Assembly: GCA_003258405.1 (NCBI GenBank)
Contig: QKPN01000010.1
Span: forward strand, 62,001 to 126,000
Source: Rhodobacteraceae bacterium DSL-40
GTDB lineage: Bacteria; Pseudomonadota; Alphaproteobacteria; Rhodobacterales; Rhodobacteraceae
Direction: 5' to 3'
DNA length: 64,000 nt
Part shown: in pieces, positions 20,974 to 28,702 of the stretch
Layout of the letters: each line of letters begins with the position of its first letter
Position numbering within the stretch: position 1 is the stretch's first letter
Notes under the pieces: generated by a model
Databases searched by the model: none
What the model saw: the letters and a program-made list of their open reading frames with translations, nothing else
What the model was told of the DNA's origin: nothing
Program-made: the position numbers and the translations under genes

Positions 20974-21012
20974 GCCAACGACAACTACGCTCCGGTTCGC
21001 GTCGCTGCGTAA
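20974..21012 (+). other. tmRNA tag-peptide reading frame
   Basis: Resume codon GCC followed by a 12-codon frame encoding ANDNYAPVRVAA and TAA. The ANDN start and the -AA end are typical of alphaproteobacterial degradation tags read by ClpXP and its adaptors. Confidence 0.93.
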
Positions 21013-21086
21013 TGCAGTGACAAAGACCGACTTCTGAAGTCCAGGATCCTAGCAGGTTCTGGCGGGGTTCGCAGGCACCTGGCAAC

Positions 21087-21099
21087 AGAAGCCTGCACT
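21087..21099 (+). repeat. attL core
   Basis: AGAAGCCTGCACT, identical to 31971-31983. GCCTGC within it pairs with GCAGGC at 21072-21077, so the integration core is part of a hairpin of the tmRNA coding piece. Confidence 0.75.
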
Positions 21100-21132
21100 C
21101 CCTTTTCTGAGCCATAAGAACCTGTTTTTCCT

Positions 21133-22209
21133 TCATTTTTGCTTTCCACTTTTCCAGTGTTTTACAGTCGTGTCGTCGCTTCGTTCACGCAACTCCCTCA
21201 GCACCGCCTGCCCGCTGGCCTTCCGGTCGGCATGTCGGCAATAGTGTTCCACCATCTCCACAGACATCCCCACCATGTCGGAGATTTGCAGCGCCGAGTA
21301 ACCAGCGCCCCGCAAGCGGATGACAGCATTGGCGCGCAACCCGTGTGGCACCGCACCCGCAAGTATTGGGTGCTTCTGTCGCTCGCGGTCAAAAATTTTC
21401 CACATCTGGTTGGTGCTGAATGGCTTACCCTTGCCCTTTCCTTCCTCCTGGATGAGATATGGACCGGGCCTGCGCTCCCATTTCGCCATTTCCGCCTCAA
21501 GCTCCGGGAAGATCGGGCACCACGGCTTCACCCCGGTTTTCTTTTGCGACAAGCTGAAACCGCCCTCGTCTTCGTGCGTGGGGTTTAGCCGCACCACATC
21601 GCTGATCCGCTGACCCGTGTAGCGGCTCAGGAAGTAGAAGCGCCGCACCATGCCGGTGAAAGTCTGTTCCGCATGGGCAAGCTGTTCAGGCGTCCAAGGG
21701 TGGTGCCCCTCGCCCTTCGCAAATCTCTCTACCCCCTGCGTCGGATCATGCGTCAGAAGCTCCACTGGCCCATTCGCCCAAGCGACCAGCGCCTTGAGGG
21801 CATCCAGAACGTTGTTCGCAGCCCCCGGCTTCTCAGCCCCGATCTTGCGAACGAGCGCATCCACATGGCGCGGTCGCAGTTCTCGCGCGGGCAAATCGCC
21901 CCATGCCTTGCGCGGGGGCTTGAGATAGCGCCGATAATGGTCCTGCGTGCCCTTGGTGATCTTCCGTTGACGGGTTTCCCAAGAGACCTCAAACGCATCA
22001 ATCAGCGCGCCAACCGTATCAGTCGGCGTTGGGCCGAACGTGCCCTGCGCCTGCCGGACGGCGTTCCAGAATTCCGGCGTCTGAGGATCATCAGGAAGGC
22101 GGATACGCTCGCCCGCTTGCGCGGTTCCCCTTCCCTCCTGATAGTAGAAGTATTCGCGGCCACGAGAGGCGACGCGATGCACGTGGCGCGGCAAGGACAC
22201 CTTAGACAT
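21133..22209 (-). CDS. int: tyrosine-type site-specific integrase
   Basis: A 358-residue tyrosine recombinase that inserts and excises the island at ssrA. Catalytic residues are visible: Arg201 (YTGQRISD), His289 and Arg292 (PHGLRANA), and nucleophile Tyr323 (VEHYCRH). The N-terminal arm-binding and core-binding (SAM-like) domains precede. The ATG at 22209 (MSKVSLPRHVHRV) is chosen over a longer reading that would cover the whole AlpA-like gene in another frame; the chosen start overlaps that gene's stop by 8 bp. It ends 34 bp from the att core, the usual place for an integrase. Confidence 0.93.
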   Translation of the reverse strand: MSKVSLPRHVHRVASRGREYFYYQEGRGTAQAGERIRLPDDPQTPEFWNAVRQAQGTFGPTPTDTVGALIDAFEVSWETRQRKITKGTQDHYRRYLKPPRKAWGDLPARELRPRHVDALVRKIGAEKPGAANNVLDALKALVAWANGPVELLTHDPTQGVERFAKGEGHHPWTPEQLAHAEQTFTGMVRRFYFLSRYTGQRISDVVRLNPTHEDEGGFSLSQKKTGVKPWCPIFPELEAEMAKWERRPGPYLIQEEGKGKGKPFSTNQMWKIFDRERQKHPILAGAVPHGLRANAVIRLRGAGYSALQISDMVGMSVEMVEHYCRHADRKASGQAVLRELRERSDDTTVKHWKSGKQK

Positions 22210-22441
22210 TATCCAGCCCCGCCATGAATTGATCGTTGCCACTGCCCGCCTGCGCGTTGAGACAAGCAGCCACATCAGCCCAGCACCAGCGGACGGAACC
22301 GCCCCACTTGAACGGCTTTGGCAGCAAACCGCGCTGGACATAGGAATCCACTGTGGATTCGCTCATGTCGAGTTCTGCCGCCAACGTAGCCTTGGAAACG
22401 TAGGACGGTGGACGGTCGCCAAGAATGACACGCTTACCCAT
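22202..22441 (-). CDS. AlpA/MerR-like helix-turn-helix protein (excisionase-type)
   Basis: A 79-residue DNA-binding protein with a winged HTH: SYVSKATLAAELDMSESTVDSYVQRGLLPKPFKWGGSVRW. Proteins of this kind act as transcriptional activators and excisionase-like factors in P4-type and PICI elements. The ATG at 22441 sits 5 nt after AAGGAG; a GTG two codons earlier is too close. It overlaps the integrase start by 8 bp and the gene before it by 8 bp, so int, this gene and the next upstream gene form one operon. Confidence 0.8.
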   Translation of the reverse strand: MGKRVILGDRPPSYVSKATLAAELDMSESTVDSYVQRGLLPKPFKWGGSVRWCWADVAACLNAQAGSGNDQFMAGLDNV

Positions 22442-23120
22442 TGTCACTCCTTTTGCCTTTCAACTCGGGGGCGGTGCGGACCGCCAGCGCCAGAAGCGCG
22501 TTACCGTAGACCACGGCTGACTTGCTGATTTGCGTCTCAAAGGAAATCGGATCATCCGCCCCGGCTTCACTTTGGAAGCGGATTTCGGAGTATCCCCCGG
22601 AGAACCGCTCATTGACCGAGACTGCAGCCCAGCCGTGCGAAACGCTGATCTCGAATTTTAGTGCCTCGCCGGTTAGGTGATTGGCTTCCAGCATGTCGCA
22701 GACCGCCACAAGGCAGTCGATCATGTTGATGTATGTGGGCAAGCCGTCACCGTCTTTTGGTTGATAATTGAGACGTTGGACTACCTCTCGCATATGATAA
22801 TTTCGGATGGTCGGACCCTTGGCCTTATCCTCGCCAATCATCTCCTGTGGCGCTTCCACCCCCAGATCGATTTCGTCGTTGATCCAGCCATCCGCGGACA
22901 ACCAAGACTGGACCTCCTGCCCAGCTCTTGTGGCCTTGAGCGTGATCATGCAGGCAACGAGGAAAATGATTGCCTCGCGGCGTGTCATCTCAGGAAGGCT
23001 CCGGCCTCGGCCTTTTGCGCGCAGCCCAGCTTCGGATAGCGAACGGTCGATCATGAACGCCGTCTCAAACGGGACGCCATAGATCTCCGCCAGAATTGGG
23101 ACCAGTTCTTTTGCTCGCAT
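22434..23120 (-). CDS. island protein of unknown function
   Basis: A 228-residue protein beginning MRAKELVPILAEIYGVPFETAFMIDRSL, apparently cytosolic, with an HTH-like N-terminal part (FMIDRSLSEAGLRAKGRGRSLPEMTRREAIIFLV). The start at 23120 has GGAG 8 nt upstream. It overlaps the AlpA-like gene by 8 bp. A role in island regulation is only suggested by position and the N-terminal pattern. Confidence 0.7.
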   Translation of the reverse strand: MRAKELVPILAEIYGVPFETAFMIDRSLSEAGLRAKGRGRSLPEMTRREAIIFLVACMITLKATRAGQEVQSWLSADGWINDEIDLGVEAPQEMIGEDKAKGPTIRNYHMREVVQRLNYQPKDGDGLPTYINMIDCLVAVCDMLEANHLTGEALKFEISVSHGWAAVSVNERFSGGYSEIRFQSEAGADDPISFETQISKSAVVYGNALLALAVRTAPELKGKRSDNG

Positions 23121-23222
23121 CGGCCTCACTCCAATTGGAATGAAACTCCCACAATCCACGGTGCGTTGCAAGTAGAATGTGAGACTCTCAATCCAAATGG
23201 TGATCAGTCTGCCAAATATTCG

Positions 23223-23504
23223 CTACTGCTCGGCAACCACCGGGCGCACAAGCTCCTCCCCGCGCGCTTTGGCGATCTCGTCCGGCGGCAGGTCAAGACA
23301 TTTCCCGCCGAGGCCAACCCATTCTAAATAACGGAGCTTTTCCGCTTCCTCCATCGCCTCCAAGGCGAGATCGATCAAGAGATCTGCCTCGTTACGGCGG
23401 TTTTCGAGCTGTATGAGCGAAGACGCACCCCGCAGGAGCATCGCGATCCGACCTAATTTCTCATCGGTCGCTTCGTAGTTTTTTCGAATGTGATCCGGGA
23501 TCAT
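23223..23504 (-). CDS. small island protein, unknown
   Basis: A 93-residue acidic, helix-rich protein (LLRGASSLIQLENRRNEADLLIDLALEAMEEAEKL looks coiled-coil-like in parts). It overlaps the preceding gene in ATGA, so both are read from the minus-strand promoter of the XRE switch. No family is recognised. Confidence 0.65.
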   Translation of the reverse strand: MIPDHIRKNYEATDEKLGRIAMLLRGASSLIQLENRRNEADLLIDLALEAMEEAEKLRYLEWVGLGGKCLDLPPDEIAKARGEELVRPVVAEQ

Positions 23505-23725
23505 GCCACGCCCTCAAGTCTGGAAAGTCGGCTTGAATCTAGTCCGGCATTCAGCTCACGGGCGAGTTCCTCCGCGACTTCGGTGATCGCGATGGCCTCG
23601 CCCAGGTTGCATGTTTCGTTCTGCAGTATGTTCGCGGCGGACAGCATCATCTCAAGACGCAGGGCGATAGTCTGCATTCTGGCAAAGTGATCTTGCGGCG
23701 CGGGCAATCCGGTCTTGGCTGCCAT
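23501..23725 (-). CDS. small island protein, unknown (first gene of early leftward operon)
   Basis: A 74-residue helix-rich protein (MAAKTGLPAPQDHFARM...). The ATG at 23725 has AAGGAG 7 nt upstream; longer readings would cross the operator region. It is transcribed divergently from the XRE repressor and shares residue patterns with the following gene (both hold LA-E-A-E-EL segments), possibly partner subunits. Function unknown. Confidence 0.65.
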   Translation of the reverse strand: MAAKTGLPAPQDHFARMQTIALRLEMMLSAANILQNETCNLGEAIAITEVAEELARELNAGLDSSRLSRLEGVA

Positions 23726-23737
23726 TGCATTGCTCCT

Positions 23738-23766
23738 TGTGAGATTTTTAGTAACTGTGTTACTAT
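23738..23766 (+). promoter_or_regulatory. rightward promoter of the XRE repressor
   Basis: TTGTGA (23738-23743), 17 bp, TACTAT (23761-23766). The first operator palindrome overlaps the -10 element, so the repressor can control its own gene. Confidence 0.6.
23751..23763. promoter_or_regulatory. repressor operator O1
   Basis: Perfect palindrome GTAAC-TGT-GTTAC. It overlaps the -10 elements of both divergent promoters. Confidence 0.7.
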
Positions 23767-23789
23767 ACCACTCGAAACGAAATGAGCAA
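23762..23789 (-). promoter_or_regulatory. leftward early promoter
   Basis: On the minus strand TTGCTC (23789-23784) and TATAGT (23767-23762) are 16 bp apart. It would drive the small genes and, through them, the AlpA-like gene and the integrase. Confidence 0.6.
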
Positions 23790-24036
23790 CAGAAAAGTAA
23801 CCATGTTACCAATGCAGCCGATTCAGTGCAAAATGGCGCGGAGCGCTCTTGGTCTAGGCGTCCGCGAACTCGCCGAACTCGCGCAAGTTTCGCCCAACAC
23901 GATTGCACGTTTTGAGCGAGGCGATATACTAAAGGAAGGCACCGTCGCGACAATCCGATCGGCATTGGAGGTCGCAGGAGTAATATTTATTGATCCCAAC
24001 GGCGGCGGGCCAGGCATTCGACTCAAGAACAGGTGA
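23782..24036 (+). CDS. XRE family helix-turn-helix repressor
   Basis: An 84-residue (or 74 if started at 23812) phage-type repressor. The HTH is QCKMARSALGLGVRELAELAQVSPNTIARFERG, followed by TVATIRSALEVAGVIFIDPNGGGPGIRLK, a tail common in alphaproteobacterial XRE proteins. No clear ribosome site precedes 23782; translation may be leaderless-like, with a 5' UTR of about 10 nt. Operator O2 lies inside the first codons if 23782 is the start, just ahead of it if 23812 is. It stands divergent to the early genes and probably holds the island silent. Confidence 0.85.
   Translation: MSNRKVTMLPMQPIQCKMARSALGLGVRELAELAQVSPNTIARFERGDILKEGTVATIRSALEVAGVIFIDPNGGGPGIRLKNR
23797..23809. promoter_or_regulatory. 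repressor operator O2
   Basis: Perfect palindrome GTAAC-CAT-GTTAC with the same half-sites as O1; the centres are 46 bp apart. It lies at the very start of the repressor gene and upstream of the leftward -35. Confidence 0.7.
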
Positions 24037-24039
24037 AAA

Positions 24040-24243
24040 ATGTCCGAAAGATCACTTTACCAAGTCGCCCTGCAAATTGCTGAAAGCATCTGGAACGCCG
24101 ACAAACATTCAAGAGTAACATCAAAAAATAGAGTGGAATTTCTTGAAATTTTAAGCGATTGCTCGCAGGCTTTACAATGGAATTACAGATCTAATCCGGA
24201 AAAAGTGCCAGGGAAGACTACCAGAAGAGAGCTAAACATTTAG
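24040..24243 (+). CDS. small AT-rich island protein, unknown
   Basis: A 67-residue protein starting 3 bp after the XRE stop, so co-transcribed with it. The sequence (MSERSLYQVALQIAESIWNA) has many Asn, Ser and Lys codons ending in A/T, unlike the host genes, which suggests a recent arrival. No family recognised; it could be a superinfection or defence factor, or a modulator of the repressor. Confidence 0.55.
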   Translation: MSERSLYQVALQIAESIWNADKHSRVTSKNRVEFLEILSDCSQALQWNYRSNPEKVPGKTTRRELNI

Positions 24244-24345
24244 AATATTTCTTAGGCGTCGAAGCGCGTTCCCTCTCTCGACCGCCTGCATCGTCTGCAC
24301 GAGCGCTTGAACGAAAAAATATTAGCCACCTTGGATGCCCGTTAG

Positions 24346-24879
24346 ATGATCTTCGCCATTAAGATAGGGATTGCGGTCCTTGCTGCTATGGCCGCCGTTG
24401 ATGTGGCCCGAGCAGCGGAAGTTCATGAGCCAGAACTGCAGAACATCACTAGTCTTGTTGAGGAATGTCTGCGTACTCGTAAGGTTCAGGTGGCAGGGCA
24501 AATGCTCAACGCCCTCGCAGACCTCCCATATCCGGTGGACCAAGAATTTGAACAATTCATGTCAACCGATGGTGTAGCCTGCATGGCTGCCAGCTATCGT
24601 GATGATAGTTACTTCTTCGATCCCTCCGACTACAAATTCAAGCGGCAATCCGACATTGATCAGCGTGCGGCTGGTATGTTGGCTCACGAACAGCGGGCAC
24701 TTGCCGAGGAAATGGCGGAGAGACAAGAGGAACAGCGTCGGTCATTTCTCCTGTTCCAACGCAACGCATGTTTGAGTTTGGCAGCAAGAGATCCAGAGGA
24801 AGCGGCTTTGAATGAAGCGTGCATCCCCCACTTCCTCGCCGATCCGGGGGAATTTCTTGATCTGGTCAGTCCAAAGTGA
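24346..24879 (+). CDS. exported island cargo protein, unknown
   Basis: A 177-residue protein with a signal peptide (MIFAIKIGIAVLAAMAAVDVARA) and a charged helical centre (AHEQRALAEEMAERQEEQRR), with four cysteines spread through the mature part (EECLRT, VACMA, NACLS, EACIP). Likely periplasmic. It lies between the immunity region and the structural block, where PICIs carry cargo, on the strand opposite to the capsid genes. I do not recognise it; no ribosome site is obvious. Confidence 0.6.
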   Translation: MIFAIKIGIAVLAAMAAVDVARAAEVHEPELQNITSLVEECLRTRKVQVAGQMLNALADLPYPVDQEFEQFMSTDGVACMAASYRDDSYFFDPSDYKFKRQSDIDQRAAGMLAHEQRALAEEMAERQEEQRRSFLLFQRNACLSLAARDPEEAALNEACIPHFLADPGEFLDLVSPK

Positions 24880-24901
24880 CCCGTTAAGCTACGGGATCAT
24901 T

Positions 24902-25984
24902 TTAGGTCTGATCGCTCATTCCGTCAGAAGTCCAGTCTACCAGTTTCAGTGCAGCAGCCGGGTCGACACCAGATTCCTTCGCCTGAGCCATCGCCTGGAT
25001 GATTCCCGCCATTGCCCGTGCTCGCCCGCCCGCGTCGAACGCCTGCAAGGGCCGCATCGTGTCAATCTGCACCCGCGTTCCGAGCTTGCGGGATGCCTCC
25101 TCGGCAAGGATCGCTGCAATCGGCTGGAGTTGCCATTGGGCGAGATGCCGTTGTGCCTCGCGCACCATAGGGCCGGTGGTCGCCGGATTGAGAAGGCCCG
25201 GCAAGACGCCGAAGGAACCCGCAATCGCGTCGCGCGCCGCGGCAAGGGCTTCCAGCGACATGCTTTTGGACAGGTCCGGCGACACGTCCGAAGGGCGCCA
25301 GTCGGCGTTGGGCTGCGGCCCGCCCGCCGCTGAAACAGACACGCTCTCCCGCAACATGACGCGGCCACGTTTTCCACGGAAGCCCCGGCCGAGCTTTTCC
25401 ATGTCGGTCTCCGCGCTCTCCGGGAACGGGACGATCTGCGATCCGAGCGGGGCAAACTCGTAGACTTCGGCCAAGGCAGATTCCACCGCCTGCAGCAACC
25501 CGGCCGTCAGGCTGGCCCGCTTGAGCGGCGCGGTGCCGTAGTAGGGTGCCGCCACGTCGCAGCCGACGCGCAGGTGAATGACTTCGGCTGCCAAAGCGGT
25601 TTGCGAGCGCCCGCCGCCAGACTCGGAGATGGAAAGGCGATAGGCGCGCGGGATGCCGTTGCGCGTCGTAAGATCCCAATCGCTGCACGGCACAAGCCCC
25701 ATGTCCCCGATCAGAAACAACGCCTCACCCCGCAGAGCCACAGAGCGCCCCAGAAGCGCGAGAGACCGGCGGTCGAGCAGATCGGTGCCGGAAACGTCCG
25801 CGAGCGAGAGCCCGTTTTCCCAGAGCGAGATGCACGTCTGCGCCGTCGCAGTCAGTTCGGCGATGCCGCGCGAACCCGAGATGTAACTCTCCCGCGCCGC
25901 GACGATTTCCGCCGTGAACCCGGAAGCACTGGCCCTTTTCTCTATCGGTTCCGATTTCCCGAAGATTCGCTGAATCAATCCCAT
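24902..25984 (-). CDS. phage portal protein (HK97 type)
   Basis: A 360-residue portal, the dodecameric ring through which DNA enters the head. It begins MGLIQRIFG and contains the family segments SLALLGRSVALRGEALFLIG, PYYGTAPLKRASLTAGL and the stretch LEALAAARDAIAGSFGVLPGLL ahead of the C-terminal helices. It is the most downstream gene of the minus-strand morphogenesis operon, 1 bp after the connector gene. Confidence 0.88.
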   Translation of the reverse strand: MGLIQRIFGKSEPIEKRASASGFTAEIVAARESYISGSRGIAELTATAQTCISLWENGLSLADVSGTDLLDRRSLALLGRSVALRGEALFLIGDMGLVPCSDWDLTTRNGIPRAYRLSISESGGGRSQTALAAEVIHLRVGCDVAAPYYGTAPLKRASLTAGLLQAVESALAEVYEFAPLGSQIVPFPESAETDMEKLGRGFRGKRGRVMLRESVSVSAAGGPQPNADWRPSDVSPDLSKSMSLEALAAARDAIAGSFGVLPGLLNPATTGPMVREAQRHLAQWQLQPIAAILAEEASRKLGTRVQIDTMRPLQAFDAGGRARAMAGIIQAMAQAKESGVDPAAALKLVDWTSDGMSDQT

Positions 25985-25985
25985 G

Positions 25986-26516
25986 TCATAGCCTCCGATA
26001 GGGTCGCAGAAGATCGGCCGCGCCGCTGTAAGCCATCGCCCGCGCGAGCCAGGTCACGGAACGCTCGGAACTCGTCTTGATCTCGCCGATCTCCTCCACT
26101 TCGGAGGTCGCACCACTCCATCGCCCATCGTGCCCGGCGAAGTATTCGGCCAGCCGCCGAAACGCCTCGTTCACCGCCGCCGGGACCGTGCCGCCGCCAG
26201 CCGTCGCCGTGAAGCGATACGGCCCTTCGCCGGGCAAAGCGTAACCGCCGAGGGGCGAGGCATCGAGCGCCACCGCCTGCCAGCCGTCGCTCCAGACCTC
26301 GACCGATTCAATCACGGCCGGTGTGAGACGCGGCACCCATTCGCCCGGTCCCTCGACAATCCAGACGACTTCGCGCGGCGTCCACCGGTGTGACACCCAA
26401 GCCTCGATGCGCTGCCAGATGAACGCCGGATCGAGTGCGGCTTCGGCCGGTTCCAGTGCCGGGGAGGCTGGCCAATCCGCCGGTTCCGCTTCGACTTCAT
26501 GAAGTGTCGCGACCAT
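25986..26516 (-). CDS. head-tail connector-like protein
   Basis: A 176-residue protein with the pattern of gp6/gp15-type head completion proteins: an N-terminal helical part (AFIWQRIEAWVSHRWTPREV), a beta-rich centre (VIESVEVWSDGWQAVALDASPLGGYALP) and PAAVNEAFRRLAEYFAGHDGRW. It would seal the portal and offer a docking face for a tail. It starts in a TAATG overlap with the protease stop. Identification rests on context plus pattern. Confidence 0.7.
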   Translation of the reverse strand: MVATLHEVEAEPADWPASPALEPAEAALDPAFIWQRIEAWVSHRWTPREVVWIVEGPGEWVPRLTPAVIESVEVWSDGWQAVALDASPLGGYALPGEGPYRFTATAGGGTVPAAVNEAFRRLAEYFAGHDGRWSGATSEVEEIGEIKTSSERSVTWLARAMAYSGAADLLRPYRRL

Positions 26517-27121
26517 TAAAGCCTCCAGCGATCAAGGGCACGAAACTGCGGCCTCGGCGGCATGATCAGGCTCCGGGCCTCGACTTCGGTTTCGGAATAG
26601 GCCGGGCGCGTCACCAGAGAGATTTCGAACAGAAGCGCTTGAAAAATCGTCCGAATCAGCGCGTCGCCTTCCTCGGGATCTTCCTCCTCGATCTGCTCGG
26701 CCTCCTCGGCGGGAACGGCGCGTTCCGGCGGCAGGCGAAAGCCCGGCGAAAGCCCGACGATCAGCCCCGCCTGAAATCCGGCCCAGAAATTCATCCAGAA
26801 AGTCGTTCGCTGGACCGGCGGAAGTATGATGGCCTCGAATTTCAGTGCCTCCGGGGTATCCTCAAGGATCAGCGTGTCGTTCAGCTTGCTCGCAAGCGGC
26901 TGGTCGTAGGAATGCCCAAGTAGAAGGTGAATTTCCTCGTCGGGTTTCTCGACACGATAGGCGAACGCCTTCGGAGCGAACTCCTCCTTCTGGGGCCTTC
27001 CGCGCCTTCCGCCGTCAGAGATGACCGCCCGCTTACCATAGGGGAAGCGGCCCCGGAGACGGCGCGAGCCGTCCCCGGAGTCCCGGATTTCAAGGCTCCC
27101 AAGATGAACCCCGTGATCCAT
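26516..27121 (-). CDS. HK97 family prohead protease
   Basis: A 201-residue serine protease that trims the capsid scaffold domain. It begins MDHGVHLGSLEIRDSGD; RLRGRFPYGKRAVISDGGRRGRPQKEEFAPKAF is the usual N-terminal region, LLLGHSYDQPLASK holds the catalytic His, and EISLVTRPAYSETEV the conserved 'SLVTRPA' strand near the end. The ATG at 27121 shares one base with the capsid stop (TAATG). The order capsid-protease is reversed relative to most HK97-like phages, where the protease comes first. Confidence 0.85.
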   Translation of the reverse strand: MDHGVHLGSLEIRDSGDGSRRLRGRFPYGKRAVISDGGRRGRPQKEEFAPKAFAYRVEKPDEEIHLLLGHSYDQPLASKLNDTLILEDTPEALKFEAIILPPVQRTTFWMNFWAGFQAGLIVGLSPGFRLPPERAVPAEEAEQIEEEDPEEGDALIRTIFQALLFEISLVTRPAYSETEVEARSLIMPPRPQFRALDRWRL

Positions 27122-28377
27122 TATTGAATTCCGGTCAGGATGCGGGTCTGGACCGCGCGCGAGACCGTCACGTCCATTGTCGCCAACGCCGTGAGCCGCA
27201 GCCCGCCCTGCGCTGCGTCCGCGTAGGGGTCCCGAATCAGATCGACCGCGCCCCAGGTGCCAACGAAGAAAGGCGGAACCCCGCCCGCACTCGTCGTCAG
27301 GACGGCACTCGATGCGGCAGGCGAGCCAGTCGGAGCCGCGAGCGCGTTGTTCGTCAGGACGGCAGCCGCGAGTTTGCTCTCCATCCTGTCCCACTCGGTG
27401 ATGCCGGAGCCCGCATCCCAAATGGAATCGTCCATTGTGTTCCAGACCTCGGGCCGGAACATGGCCCGGACAGCGCTCGTGCTGTTCGCCGCGTTCCCGA
27501 GCATGAACTCCTTCACTTCCTCGCGGATCGTTGCCCAAGTCGCCACGTCGCCGACTGCCGTCGAGACGATGCCCCAAGCAGCGGCACCGGCAAAAATGCC
27601 GGTCGGCTCGCCGGATGCCCCGGAGCCGAGAAATACAGCCTTGTCCAGCGCTTCCTCGATGGCGCCGTTCATGTCGCGTCGGACAGCCTGTTCAAGCCCG
27701 GCCCCCGACTGCTTGAGCGCCTTGCGAGTGATCTTCATCTGAACGCCCAGCGTGTGATCCGGCTTCATCGGACGATCTGTCGTCTCATAAGCCGTGGGAG
27801 AACCAACGCTGCCGCCCTCGCTCGCCGCCCAGCCGGTCGTCACCTGAGAGGTAGACACCGGATACTCAATTTCACCCACACCGATGTTGACCATCTGCCC
27901 GCCCATGCGCGCGGCAACAGACGATGCGAACAAGCGCTCCATGATAGGCGCGGTTCGGAGCGGTGCCGGGGTCGCGGTCGAGACCGTCTCGCCAGCACGG
28001 ATCTCCAAAGCCTCCCAAGGCACCGGCACGCCGCGATAGCCGCCATGGCTGCGAAGCTCGGAGACGATTTCAGCGGTGCGGCCATCCATCTGCCGCCCTT
28101 CGTCAAGCGCCAGTGCGACCTGTCGCATCTCAAATCCCGCCATGATCTCGGACCATTCGCGATCGGAACGCGTCTCAAGCTCGCCCTTCGCCTCCCGGCG
28201 CTCGTCGTCCTCGGCGATCAGCGCGGCGCGGTATCGGGTTTCGTTCGACCGGTATTCGCGGTCGAATTCATCCATCTGGCGGGTTTCATCGTCGGTCGGC
28301 TTGTCCTTCCCGACCAGCCCCGCAAGCGCCTGCCGGATCTCGGACTGGCGGCGGGAGATTTTCACTGAATCAAGCAT
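27121..28377 (-). CDS. phage major capsid protein (HK97 fold)
   Basis: A 418-residue capsid protein. The first 100 or so residues are a charged coiled-coil delta/scaffold region (RQSEIRQALAGLVGKDKPTDDE); then comes the HK97 fold with MERLFASSVAARMGGQMVNIG, GWAASEGGSVGSPTAYETTD, LGVQMKITRKALKQSG and GSGASGEPTGIF, a stretch highly typical of the family. The protease encoded next would remove the N-terminal part. The HNH gene overlaps its start by 8 bp. Confidence 0.92.
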   Translation of the reverse strand: MLDSVKISRRQSEIRQALAGLVGKDKPTDDETRQMDEFDREYRSNETRYRAALIAEDDERREAKGELETRSDREWSEIMAGFEMRQVALALDEGRQMDGRTAEIVSELRSHGGYRGVPVPWEALEIRAGETVSTATPAPLRTAPIMERLFASSVAARMGGQMVNIGVGEIEYPVSTSQVTTGWAASEGGSVGSPTAYETTDRPMKPDHTLGVQMKITRKALKQSGAGLEQAVRRDMNGAIEEALDKAVFLGSGASGEPTGIFAGAAAWGIVSTAVGDVATWATIREEVKEFMLGNAANSTSAVRAMFRPEVWNTMDDSIWDAGSGITEWDRMESKLAAAVLTNNALAAPTGSPAASSAVLTTSAGGVPPFFVGTWGAVDLIRDPYADAAQGGLRLTALATMDVTVSRAVQTRILTGIQ

Positions 28378-28702
28378 CTTCGTTCCTTTTTGCTCGATGG
28401 TTTCGTGCGATTGCCTGCACGTGGTCCCGCCATGCGCGGCGGTCTTCGGAGAGTTCGGGCAAGCCCACTTCCTTGCGGGTCTTCGCCCCGTGGCAGCGCC
28501 CGCAAAGCGTCTGCAAGTTGTTCAGATCGAACGACAGTTCGGGATGCGTGCGCACCGGCTTGATGTGATCGACCTCAAGTCTGCCGCGCCCGAAGCATTT
28601 GACGCAGCGGAAGTGGTCCCGCCGCTTCGCCATCAGGCGCAACGCGGGCCAGCGCTTGTCGCGATGCACTGCGGAAGACGGGCGATGCCATTTCATACCC
28701 AT
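28370..28702 (-). CDS. HNH endonuclease
   Basis: A 110-residue phage-type HNH nuclease with structural zinc pairs C33xxC36 and C67xxC70 and the catalytic D45-H46 (VDHIKPVRTHPELSFDLNNLQTLCGRCHGAKT). In HK97-like packaging systems such proteins cooperate with the large terminase in cutting DNA. It overlaps both terminase and capsid genes. Confidence 0.9.
   Translation of the reverse strand: MGMKWHRPSSAVHRDKRWPALRLMAKRRDHFRCVKCFGRGRLEVDHIKPVRTHPELSFDLNNLQTLCGRCHGAKTRKEVGLPELSEDRRAWRDHVQAIARNHRAKRNEDA

Larger units (their letters stand above)
20783..21129 (+). ncRNA. ssrA: transfer-messenger RNA, circularly permuted (two-piece)
   Basis: tmRNA rescues stalled ribosomes and tags the nascent protein for proteolysis. 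In this permuted form the acceptor piece comes first: T-arm CCGGG-ggcggta-CCCGG, then CGGCTCC, discriminator A and CCA (20861-20863). After a 24-nt spacer the coding piece begins GGGGCCG (20888-20894), which pairs with CGGCTCC and gives the G3-U70 alanine identity pair. The tag frame is at 20974-21012. The far end pairs CAGGTTCT (21053-21060) with AGAACCTG (21117-21124), followed by TTTTT. The last 30 bp or so lie beyond the 13-bp island repeat, so part of the present 3' end comes from the inserted element. Confidence 0.93.
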
